Both the position numbers and the translations under genes were made by a program. A DNA stretch of 64,000 nt from an uncultured Bacteroidales bacterium. GTDB lineage: Bacteria; Bacteroidota; Bacteroidia; Bacteroidales; Muribaculaceae. Under the pieces are notes generated by a model that worked only from the letters and a program-made list of their open reading frames with translations, did not search any database and was not told where the DNA came from. Shown piece after piece: positions 1-8,001 of this stretch. The DNA is taken from assembly GCA_945829225.1 (NCBI GenBank), contig CALZTY010000004.1, positions 1-64,000 on the forward strand. Direction: 5' to 3'. Each line of letters opens with the position of its first letter. Position 1 is the stretch's first letter.

Positions 1-53
1 GAACCCGCCCTAATTTTTTCAGACCCTCAAAAAATTTTTATCGGACAGCAATA

Positions 54-94
54 AAATAAAATACACTTGGTTATTTTTTTATTTTTGGGTGAGG
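54..94. repeat. 41 bp exact direct repeat, distal copy (displaced coaE 3' end; att-like)
   Basis: AAATAAAATACACTTGGTTATTTTTTTATTTTTGGGTGAGG is identical at 54-94 and 1542-1582; the reverse complement of the repeat contains CTCACCCAAAAATAA = LTQK* of coaE. Confidence 0.9.
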
Positions 95-151
95 CGACAG
101 CAGAGATACATATATTTTTTGAAATGAGCGCAGTTTCTCGAGAATAATTTT

Positions 152-159
152 TAACTTTG
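152..159 (+). promoter_or_regulatory. Bacteroidetes -7 box TAACTTTG, 5 nt before the ATG of the DUF3800 gene
   Basis: TAACTTTGCGTCATG; consensus TAnnTTTG. Confidence 0.6.
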
Positions 160-163
160 CGTC

Positions 164-880
164 ATGAATGAGAAGCATTTGTTTAATCTCTATTGCGACG
201 AGAGCTGTCATTTGCAGAATGATGGCTCGGAAGTTATGTGCGTTGGTGGCATAGTAGTCCCAAATGATAAGATTGAAAAATATAAAACTGCGATAAAGGC
301 CATCAAACGTAAGTACGGCATCCTGCAAGAGGTTAAATGGAACACTATTAGTGCGACCCATATTAAGATGTATGAGGAACTAATATCGTTCTTCTTCACG
401 TCTGGGATGTCGTTTCGATGCATTTTGATTAAGAATAAAGGAAATATCTCTGCTCATACTTTAGAACGCGAGGAGTATAACTCTTTCTATTTCTCAATAA
501 TTGAAAAACTTATTCGCTATTCTGTTCAACACAATGGAGGTAGCGACAATAATTTCAGAGTATATCTCGATTTAAAGGATTCTCACGGCTCAAAAAAATT
601 GAGAGTGATTGAGAATACTTTGTCGCAAGAATTGGGTAGAGGCAATGTTGTTTCCCATTTACAGAATATCCGTTCCCATGAATCGGTGTTCATTCAGTTG
701 GTCGACATATTAATTGGTGCTATTGCATATCGCACAAGAGGACTCGATGGCAGCTCAGCCAAACTTGCCGTAGTGGAACAAATAGAGCGAATGTCCGGTT
801 ATATCCTCAATGAAGGGACAGAACCTGGTGACGATAAGTTCAGCATTTATGATTTCCAGCCCAAGAAAAGAAATGGCTGA
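164..880 (+). CDS. DUF3800 domain-containing protein
   Basis: LYCDES N-terminus, YLDLKDS, and FIQLVDILIGAIAYR near the C-terminus match the DUF3800 family pattern. Confidence 0.8.
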   Translation: MNEKHLFNLYCDESCHLQNDGSEVMCVGGIVVPNDKIEKYKTAIKAIKRKYGILQEVKWNTISATHIKMYEELISFFFTSGMSFRCILIKNKGNISAHTLEREEYNSFYFSIIEKLIRYSVQHNGGSDNNFRVYLDLKDSHGSKKLRVIENTLSQELGRGNVVSHLQNIRSHESVFIQLVDILIGAIAYRTRGLDGSSAKLAVVEQIERMSGYILNEGTEPGDDKFSIYDFQPKKRNG

Positions 881-1412
881 TTCTATTGATATCTTGGGTT
901 CACTTGAGCCATATTGCGACGACTCAATCGCAGTAACGGACAAAGAAATAATTACGAAACTTCATGATATGTTTCGGGATGATTTTATCTTTGGAACGGT
1001 ACTGCTCGATGGCAAGGAAGTAAAAGTGAAACCGTTTCCGTACAATAGAGCCGTAATCGACCATTTGCCGGATTGGTTTAACGGACTTAGCGAGAAGTTT
1101 GTCCACATAATAACGCGAGAGGTTAAGGAGAATAACCGTAAGACGGCGCGAAAGATTAGGGAGTTTCGTTCGGAACGCGCTTTGCGCATTCACTGGATAA
1201 AGCCTATTATCGAGAATTGTAACGACCGTAGAATCCGACGGTTCAAATGTCTGGAATATTCAGGTCGAGAACGTGAATACTTTTGGTTTAACCACGGCTA
1301 TATGGTGATTGTGGAATTTCTCAACCCCGATGTAGCCCTCATCACAGGGTTTTGCGTTGACCAGGATAATCAGGCGTATTATCTTCGCAAATATCAAGAC
1401 CGCATAAAATAA
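873..1412 (+). CDS. Putative PBECR/RelE-barnase-like ribonuclease (toxin-like)
   Basis: In-frame ATG at 873 overlaps the DUF3800 stop by 8 bp (ATGGCTGA). C-terminus RIHWIKPIIENCND...YFWFNHGYMVIVEFLNPDVALITGFCVD resembles phage PBECR-type nuclease domains. Confidence 0.5.
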   Translation: MADSIDILGSLEPYCDDSIAVTDKEIITKLHDMFRDDFIFGTVLLDGKEVKVKPFPYNRAVIDHLPDWFNGLSEKFVHIITREVKENNRKTARKIREFRSERALRIHWIKPIIENCNDRRIRRFKCLEYSGREREYFWFNHGYMVIVEFLNPDVALITGFCVDQDNQAYYLRKYQDRIK

Positions 1413-1437
1413 AAAAACCGCATTTACGGTAATGCGG
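1411..1437 (-). terminator. Rho-independent terminator reading leftward
   Basis: On the minus strand CCGCATTACCGTAAATGCGG followed by TTTTTTT. Confidence 0.75.
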
Positions 1438-1470
1438 CCAACCAGGTCCTTCGTTCTTCGATCGATGACA
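1411..1470 (-). ncRNA. Putative ~60 nt small RNA
   Basis: Promoter (1474-1506, minus) followed about 35 nt later by an intrinsic terminator with no ORF between; RNA would start near UGUCAUCGAUCGAAGAACGAAGGACCUGG. Confidence 0.4.
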
Positions 1471-1473
1471 ATG

Positions 1474-1506
1474 CAAAGTTAGCGATTATTTATGACTCTG
1501 CAAAAT
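1474..1506 (-). promoter_or_regulatory. Near-consensus Bacteroidetes promoter, minus strand
   Basis: Minus strand TTTTG, 19 bp spacer, TAACTTTG. Confidence 0.6.
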
Positions 1507-1541
1507 AAAAACGCAATTATAGGCAAAATAGTTTTTGTCCT

Positions 1542-1582
1542 AAATAAAATACACTTGGTTATTTTTTTATTTTTGGGTGAGG
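1542..1582. repeat. 41 bp exact direct repeat, copy containing the native coaE 3' end
   Basis: Exact match to 54-94, period 1488 bp. Confidence 0.9.
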
Positions 1583-2139
1583 AGGTGATGGATTTGCGGG
1601 AGGATGGGGGTGGTGTTGTCGTTGGTGATGGTGTGTGTCGGGATGTCGGCGGGGATGTCGGCGCTTTGTGCGGCGATGCGAGCGGTGACTTGATCGGCTG
1701 TCAAGCCGCTGCGTTGCTGTACGCGGGCGATGCGCAGGTCGTCGGGGGCTTCAACTATCCACGCGGCATCGATGTGCTCATGTAGGGGGCATTGAAAGAG
1801 TATGGCAGACTCGACAAAAGCCCGAGAGGCGGTCAAGCCACTGCGCCAGCGCTCGACGTCATCGATAACGGCTTGATGGACAATGGTATTGAGGCGCTCC
1901 AAGGCGGCAGGGTCGGCAAATACTACTGAGGAAATAAGCGGGCGGTCAACAACTCCGTCGACGACAGCCCGGGGGTGTATCTTTTCGTTGATTTGGCGCT
2001 GTATATGCGGGTCGGTATCCATGATGCGACGCGCCTCGCGGTCGGTGTCGTAGACCTGAAAGCCCATAGCGAGGAGGATGCGCGACACTACCGACTTACC
2101 GGCGCCGATACCTCCGGTGATACCTATGAGAGAGGTCAT
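1567..2139 (-). CDS. coaE: Dephospho-CoA kinase
   Basis: IGITGGIGAGKSVVSRIL P-loop and CoaE family pattern. Confidence 0.95.
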   Translation of the reverse strand: MTSLIGITGGIGAGKSVVSRILLAMGFQVYDTDREARRIMDTDPHIQRQINEKIHPRAVVDGVVDRPLISSVVFADPAALERLNTIVHQAVIDDVERWRSGLTASRAFVESAILFQCPLHEHIDAAWIVEAPDDLRIARVQQRSGLTADQVTARIAAQSADIPADIPTHTITNDNTTPILPQIHHLLTQK

Positions 2140-3104
2140 CTGCGCTCGATTACATACTCGGCACTATCCGTGATGAGCGACACGTTGGTGAGGTTGTCCG
2201 AAACCTCAACGATGCGCAGAGGGATGTTGCGAGTGGGGTTGTGGTGGTTGATTTTGTTGTAGTCGGCTACCACACGCACGTGAGGGTCGGAGTTGTGATA
2301 GTCGCTTGCCGCAATCATATACTTGACGTCGACACAGGAGGGGAAGGTGATGAGGCGGACATCGGCAGGTACGTTGATGGGCTCAACTCGCACGTTCATC
2401 TTCTTGATTATCAATGGCTCGACGTTGAAAGTGACATCCACGCTATCGGGGATAACTCGTGTGCCGGCGGGAGCGATAAGAGCCACGCGCACGGTGGTTG
2501 ACTTCACGAGGTCGTTCACGACGACACGTTGTGTTCTCACCGAGCGCACGCTCGACGGCAAATGGCTGGTAGAGAATACCTTGACCGAATCAATGGCGAG
2601 AGATGGCTTTCCGACAATAGTTGCCTTGGGACCAGCCTCTGCGGCATAATCCAAGGTAATGGGCAGAGCCTTGCCGGGGCGCGAAGTATAAGGCAACACC
2701 AGCGAGTCGGGCATCACGAGGATGATATTGGCACCGCCGAGAGCATTGCGTGCCTCAGCCTTGAGGTCGGTATTAGAGACGTAAATGGCTCGTGTATTGC
2801 GATATAGGCGATAGTCGATCTCCATCTTGGGCGGGCTCGACCATGCCAATTTGATGCGCTGTGAGCCATGGGTGCGCAGGCTCACAGCCACCGATTGGGG
2901 AGGTGTGGCGACTATCGTTACTGTGTCGGGTAAATTGGTGATTACCAATGGCATACGAACATCACACTGCACCTCGTCGTTGATAGACATCACCATCCAC
3001 AGCGCTGTAGCAAGGAGGGTGCAGAACATGAAACTCAACAAGTTATGGCCACGCTGCGAGCGCAGCATAGCCATAAGCGTTGTAAGCAGTTGCCGGATGT
3101 TCAT
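2136..3104 (-). CDS. YbbR-like domain-containing protein
   Basis: N-terminal TM helix, repeated YbbR-type beta segments; 4 bp overlap with coaE. Confidence 0.75.
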   Translation of the reverse strand: MNIRQLLTTLMAMLRSQRGHNLLSFMFCTLLATALWMVMSINDEVQCDVRMPLVITNLPDTVTIVATPPQSVAVSLRTHGSQRIKLAWSSPPKMEIDYRLYRNTRAIYVSNTDLKAEARNALGGANIILVMPDSLVLPYTSRPGKALPITLDYAAEAGPKATIVGKPSLAIDSVKVFSTSHLPSSVRSVRTQRVVVNDLVKSTTVRVALIAPAGTRVIPDSVDVTFNVEPLIIKKMNVRVEPINVPADVRLITFPSCVDVKYMIAASDYHNSDPHVRVVADYNKINHHNPTRNIPLRIVEVSDNLTNVSLITDSAEYVIERR

Positions 3105-3131
3105 ATTAGGGAGAGAATCGACAATTGGGGA

Positions 3132-3449
3132 TTACTTCTGGTCGGCAGGAGTGGTGTCGGAAACATCGGGATATACCGAGTTCTTGTCAACCGAGATATT
3201 GACACCCTTGGTGATTTCAACGACGAAGTATTTTTCCTTTACTTCGGAGATTACACCATAGACACCACCGTTGGTGATGATTTTGCTGCCCTTGGTGAGG
3301 GCTTCGCGGAACTTGCGGATTTCCTTCTGGCGTTTTTGTTGCGGACGAATCATGAAGAACCACATTACGACGAAGAGAAGGACAATCATAAGGAGGCCTG
3401 AGAAGCCACCTTGACCGGCGGCTGCGTCTTGTAGGAGGATGAAATTCAT
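3132..3449 (-). CDS. yajC: Preprotein translocase subunit YajC
   Basis: FFMIRPQQKRQKE...GSKIITNGGVYGVISEV. Confidence 0.95.
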   Translation of the reverse strand: MNFILLQDAAAGQGGFSGLLMIVLLFVVMWFFMIRPQQKRQKEIRKFREALTKGSKIITNGGVYGVISEVKEKYFVVEITKGVNISVDKNSVYPDVSDTTPADQK

Positions 3450-3484
3450 AATTATTAAGTGTGTGGGGTTAGAGAATTAACAAT

Positions 3485-4927
3485 TTATTTGTCGGAGGTG
3501 ACGAAGGGCTTGTTGAGGATACCCTCGTCGGCGAGCATCTTGACTACGGAGTAGAGGATGCCGTTGATGAAAGGACCCGAGCGACGAGTTGAGTAGTTGT
3601 TGGCAATCTCGATATACTCGTTGAGCGACACCGGCACGGGGATTGCTTGGAAGTGGACAATCTCGGCGATAGCCGAAATCATGATGACGATATCCATGAA
3701 AGCCAGGCGGTCGATATCCCATTCGCTGCTGATAAAGCGGTCGATATAAGCGCGATAGCGGTCACATTCCTTGACGGCGTGAGTGAAGAGTTCGTCGCCG
3801 AAGGCGGCATCCTCATCGTCCTTGAAAGGCGGGAGGAAGTCCAACGGCTCGTCGGGCTCAGCCTGAGCAAAGCGACGGATGGTCTTGAGAGCAAAGGTGC
3901 CGACGATGCTGATGTCGTCATTCCAATATATCGACATCGACTCGAGAGCGTCATCGAGGGCATCGGAGGGCATAACGATGGTGCGCAACACCGAGCGCCA
4001 AAATTCGCAATCGGCACGCCACGAAGTCTCGGGGGCATTGATATAATCGTCGTAGATATCCGAGGCGAGGATGGAGTCGAGGAGGCTCTTGAGCAGTCCC
4101 GGGCAAGATACCCACGAGAACTTGTTCTTTCCCATAAACTCGGAGATGACCGGATTTTGTCGCAAGAAGGCGACGAAGGAGTTCTCGACCAATCGAGTAT
4201 TGGGGTTGAGGTCCTCGGCGGTGGGTACATACTTCTCGCGAGCGGCAATGAGGCGGTCTTGTTGCTCGTCGGTGAGTTGGATGATGAGGGCAAAAAGGGC
4301 GAGGTAGAGGTTGTAGGACTGCTCGAGCGAGGATTTCAACTCGGAGCGCGCCTTGAGATACGATGAGCGCTCATCGTTGTATGAGCGAAGGGTATCGACT
4401 GCTTGTTGGATGCCGTGGTGCAAGCCGGTGAGGGAGAAGTCCGGGTTGGCACGGAGGGCGGCAACGACCTGCTGGTCCTTGAGGACGATTGTCTCGAGCA
4501 TGACGGTCCACATCAACACATCGTCGTCGAGAGTGCGTGAGCGCTTGCGCGAGTACTCATTGAAGAAAGCCGACGAGGTGATTTTGTCGTACAACGAGGC
4601 GGCAACAGGCTTGAGAATTGACAGGTCGGCGGCATTGTTCAAGGTGATAGCCTTGAGGTCGGGATTGTCGGCGAGTGCGCGACCTACTTTGTTGTTTTTT
4701 AATGCTTTATCTACGTCCAAAGCCACAAAATCGCGTTCGCGGCAATTTACGCGGATACCCGAGAACTCCTGGATGAGCATCAACATATCGAGATAAACCG
4801 CATAAGCGAAGCGACGGTCGCGCGAGGCGTCGGTGGGTGCTACTTCAATCTTAAACTCGGTGTGAGAGAGCAAATAAGAATAAAGGATTTGAACTACCTT
4901 GATTCTGATTAAAATGCGATTTATCAT
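3485..4927 (-). CDS. nusB: Transcription antitermination factor NusB, extended N-terminal region
   Basis: MINRILIRIKVVQILYSY N-terminus; C-terminal NusB core DRLAFMDIVIM...VPVSLNEYIEIANNYSTRRSGPFINGIL. Confidence 0.9.
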   Translation of the reverse strand: MINRILIRIKVVQILYSYLLSHTEFKIEVAPTDASRDRRFAYAVYLDMLMLIQEFSGIRVNCRERDFVALDVDKALKNNKVGRALADNPDLKAITLNNAADLSILKPVAASLYDKITSSAFFNEYSRKRSRTLDDDVLMWTVMLETIVLKDQQVVAALRANPDFSLTGLHHGIQQAVDTLRSYNDERSSYLKARSELKSSLEQSYNLYLALFALIIQLTDEQQDRLIAAREKYVPTAEDLNPNTRLVENSFVAFLRQNPVISEFMGKNKFSWVSCPGLLKSLLDSILASDIYDDYINAPETSWRADCEFWRSVLRTIVMPSDALDDALESMSIYWNDDISIVGTFALKTIRRFAQAEPDEPLDFLPPFKDDEDAAFGDELFTHAVKECDRYRAYIDRFISSEWDIDRLAFMDIVIMISAIAEIVHFQAIPVPVSLNEYIEIANNYSTRRSGPFINGILYSVVKMLADEGILNKPFVTSDK

Positions 4928-4961
4928 AATGCCTATGTTCTATTCGGTTGTAAAAGTACTG

Positions 4962-4969
4962 CAAAGGTA
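4962..4969 (-). promoter_or_regulatory. -7 box TACCTTTG upstream of nusB
   Basis: CAAAGGTA on + strand. Confidence 0.5.
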
Positions 4970-5011
4970 CGACTTTTTTGTGGCGTGACAAAATAAAGCG
5001 AAGAAAACGTC

Positions 5012-6058
5012 TTAATTGTCTTGTTCAGCGGTCTGCTCAGCCAGGGGGTTCCAGCCTTGGGCGCGGAGGGTTATCTCGGTGTTGTCGCGAGTCACCATGG
5101 CGCAGCCTTCGTTGGCTTTGGCGATGTATCCGATGACGCGCACATTGTCGAGAGCCTTGACCTTGTCGTGCATAGTCAGGGGCACAGTGAAGAGCAATTC
5201 GTAGTCCTCACCGCCGTTGAGAGCCGCTGTCACCAGGTTCATATTGATTTCCTCTGCCATTATAGCAGTCTGATAATCAATGGGAATACGGTCCTCGTAA
5301 ACGCGACAACCGACGCCCGAAGCCTTGCAGATGTGGAGCAACTCAGACGACAATCCGTCGCTGATATCCATCATGGCGGTAGGCAGGATGTCAGCCTTGG
5401 CAAGCGCCTCAATGATGTCGCGGCGAGCGCGAGGTTTGAGTTGACGCTCGAGGATGTACTCCTTGCCGGCGAAGTCGGGTTCGAAGTCCTTGCGACCAGC
5501 CGAGGCAACCTTCTCGCGCTCAAGCAATTGCAAGCCCATATAGGCGGCACCCAAGTCGCCCGACACACATATAATATCTGTGGTCTTGGCACCCGAGCGC
5601 TTGACGATGCGGTCGCGGGGTGCCTCACCGATACAAGTAATCGAGATTACCAAGCCTTGGTTGGACGCCGAGGTGTCGCCGCCGACGATGTCCACGCCGT
5701 AGTCTTCGCAAGCCATGCGTATGCCGGCATACAGCGCCTCGATATGCTCCACGGTGAAGCGGCGCGAGATGCCGAGGCTCACGGTAATCTGTCGCGGGGT
5801 GCCGTTCATGGCATAAATATCCGAGAAGTTGACCACGGCGCTCTTGTATCCGAGGTGCTTCAGAGGCACATATGTGAGGTCGAAGTGGACATTCTCGAGG
5901 AGCAAGTCGGTGGTCACCAACTGCTCCATATCGGCGGGATGGTGCAAGATGGCAGCGTCGTCGCCCACTCCGAGGATGGTCGACGCATTGACCATAGGCA
6001 TATTAGCGGTGAGTCGGTCGATAAGACCGAACTCACCGAGTGAAGAGATTTCAGACAT
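5012..6058 (-). CDS. thiL: Thiamine-phosphate kinase
   Basis: GEFGLIDRL, GVGDDAAIL, VNFSDIYAMNGTP, GGEDYELLF. Confidence 0.93.
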   Translation of the reverse strand: MSEISSLGEFGLIDRLTANMPMVNASTILGVGDDAAILHHPADMEQLVTTDLLLENVHFDLTYVPLKHLGYKSAVVNFSDIYAMNGTPRQITVSLGISRRFTVEHIEALYAGIRMACEDYGVDIVGGDTSASNQGLVISITCIGEAPRDRIVKRSGAKTTDIICVSGDLGAAYMGLQLLEREKVASAGRKDFEPDFAGKEYILERQLKPRARRDIIEALAKADILPTAMMDISDGLSSELLHICKASGVGCRVYEDRIPIDYQTAIMAEEINMNLVTAALNGGEDYELLFTVPLTMHDKVKALDNVRVIGYIAKANEGCAMVTRDNTEITLRAQGWNPLAEQTAEQDN

Positions 6059-6062
6059 TTGA

Positions 6063-6878
6063 TTAAGATCGCTTTACGAGTTCGCGCATGATAGCGACAA
6101 CATTGGGCTGAGCCTTCTCGGCAGCGAGTTGCACCTCCTCGTGGGTGGGCACCTCAGTGACATCCTTGCCGCCGAGGTCGGTGATTACCGACACGCCGAA
6201 GACGCGCATATCGCCATGGCGAGCCACAATCACCTCGGGCACGGTGGACATGCCCACAGCGTCGCCACCGATGATGCGGAAGTACTCATACTCAGCCGGA
6301 GTCTCGAATGTAGGACCGGGGGTGCCTACGTATACGCCATGAACCACGCGGATGCCCAGTTCATTGGCGATTTCATCAGCCTTAGCCACCAATTTGTGGT
6401 CGTAAGCCTCGGTCATTGCCGGGAAGCGCGGACCCAGTTCGTTGTAATTCTTGCCGCGGAGGGGATTCTCGGGGAAGAGGTTGATGTGGTCGGTGATAAT
6501 CATCACGTCGCCCACGCGGAAGTTCTTGTTCATGCCGCCGGCGGCGTTGGACACGAAGAGAGTGTCGACGCCGAGCGCCTTGAACACGCGCACCGGGAAG
6601 GTTACTTGCTTCATATCATAGCCCTCGTAGTAGTGGAAACGGCCCTGCATGGCGATGACGCGCTTGCCACCGAGGACACCGAAAATCAGATTTCCGCTGT
6701 GACCCTCGACGGTGGATACGGGGAAATTGGGGATTTCGGTGTAAGGGATATATTGTTTATCCTCGATGTAATCGACCAAAGAGCCGAGTCCGGTGCCGAG
6801 GATGATAGCAGTAGTAGGCATTGTGCCACTGACACGTCCCTTGAGGAAGGCGGCAGTTTCTTTAATTTTATTAAGCAT
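6063..6878 (-). CDS. Purine-nucleoside phosphorylase
   Basis: ILGTGLGSL, GRFHYYEGYD, VSNAAGGMN, GDAVGMSTVPE. Confidence 0.93.
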   Translation of the reverse strand: MLNKIKETAAFLKGRVSGTMPTTAIILGTGLGSLVDYIEDKQYIPYTEIPNFPVSTVEGHSGNLIFGVLGGKRVIAMQGRFHYYEGYDMKQVTFPVRVFKALGVDTLFVSNAAGGMNKNFRVGDVMIITDHINLFPENPLRGKNYNELGPRFPAMTEAYDHKLVAKADEIANELGIRVVHGVYVGTPGPTFETPAEYEYFRIIGGDAVGMSTVPEVIVARHGDMRVFGVSVITDLGGKDVTEVPTHEEVQLAAEKAQPNVVAIMRELVKRS

Positions 6879-6895
6879 ATCAGTTAGTGTTAGGG

Positions 6896-7990
6896 TTAAG
6901 ATAATTTTTTAGAATCTCTTATTAATTTAATCAGTGTTTGTTCAAAGGACAGACCATTATGGTTGACAAATTCGACTTTAATGGGCAGATAGAAAGTGTG
7001 GGCGCGCAATTCGGGAGGGAAGTAGGGGCTTGCCTTCATGCGCACGGCATCCTTCTCGGTAGTTACCAAAATCTTTGTAGAGCCCTTCATGGTGCGGAAG
7101 CGCTCGCGCAGCATCTCCATATCGCGGCGCGAGAAGTTGTGATGGTCGCCGAAGACGTTGACCCTCACCTTAGGCTGGAAACTCTTGAGGTATCGCACGA
7201 AGGGGCGCGGGTTAGCCACGCCGGCAACAGCGAGGATAGAGTCGGCAGCGGTCATCCATTCAAGCGACGGCACCGCTGTCGATTGCTCGGGGAACAGGGG
7301 CACCAGGGCTTGATAGGCAAATCGCGAGAAGAACAGCGATTGGTATGGGAACAAGTTCAGGTCGCGCATAAAGTGGCGGTAGTCGTAGTCGGGCATCGTA
7401 TCGGGGCTCTTGGTGACCACCACCATGTCGGCGCGATTGAGGGCATACAAGCCCTCGCGCAGGCGCCCGTAGGGTAGCATCTTGTCGCGGAACACCGGAT
7501 GGCGATACTCGGTGAGGATTACCGACACCGTGGGCTTGACGCGGCGGTGCTGGAAGGCATCATCCATGACGATGAGGTTGATATCCGGGTCGATTTGCTG
7601 CAACTCGGTGATGGCTGTGGTGCGGTCCTCGCACACAGCCACGGTGATTTTGCAGTCAAATTTGTGATACATCTGATAAGCCTCATCGCCGATATCCGAG
7701 GGCTTGGACTGAGGCGTTGCCAGCACAAATCCGCGAGTGGAGCGCTTGTAGCCACGCGACACGATGGCGATGTGGTAGTTGAGTCGCAGAGCCTCGACGA
7801 TATACTCGACATGGGGCGTCTTGCCCGTGCCGCCCACGGCGAGGTTGCCTACCACAAGGACCGGGATGTCAAATTCGTTTTGGGGTAAAATCCTTGCGTC
7901 GTACATTTTGTTGCGTACAAAGGTAATGAAGCCATACACCTTGGAGCATGGCAACAACACCATTTTGGATATCACTGTGCGCAACGACAT
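6896..7990 (-). CDS. lpxK: Tetraacyldisaccharide 4'-kinase
   Basis: VGNLAVGGTGKTPHVEYI, SRGYKR, MDDAFQHR. Confidence 0.93.
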   Translation of the reverse strand: MSLRTVISKMVLLPCSKVYGFITFVRNKMYDARILPQNEFDIPVLVVGNLAVGGTGKTPHVEYIVEALRLNYHIAIVSRGYKRSTRGFVLATPQSKPSDIGDEAYQMYHKFDCKITVAVCEDRTTAITELQQIDPDINLIVMDDAFQHRRVKPTVSVILTEYRHPVFRDKMLPYGRLREGLYALNRADMVVVTKSPDTMPDYDYRHFMRDLNLFPYQSLFFSRFAYQALVPLFPEQSTAVPSLEWMTAADSILAVAGVANPRPFVRYLKSFQPKVRVNVFGDHHNFSRRDMEMLRERFRTMKGSTKILVTTEKDAVRMKASPYFPPELRAHTFYLPIKVEFVNHNGLSFEQTLIKLIRDSKKLS

Positions 7991-8001
7991 CGGCACGGGG
8001 A

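Noticed and set aside
71-361. 96-aa minus ORF ending LLSPHPKIKK
   Set aside because: Antisense to the DUF3800 gene; its end comes from the displaced coaE repeat.
1418-1470. Integron attC-like site near the islet hairpin
   Set aside because: No GTTRRRY/RYYYAAC core pair; better explained as terminator plus short RNA.
1492-1785. 97-aa plus ORF
   Set aside because: Antisense to coaE, Gly/Val-rich.
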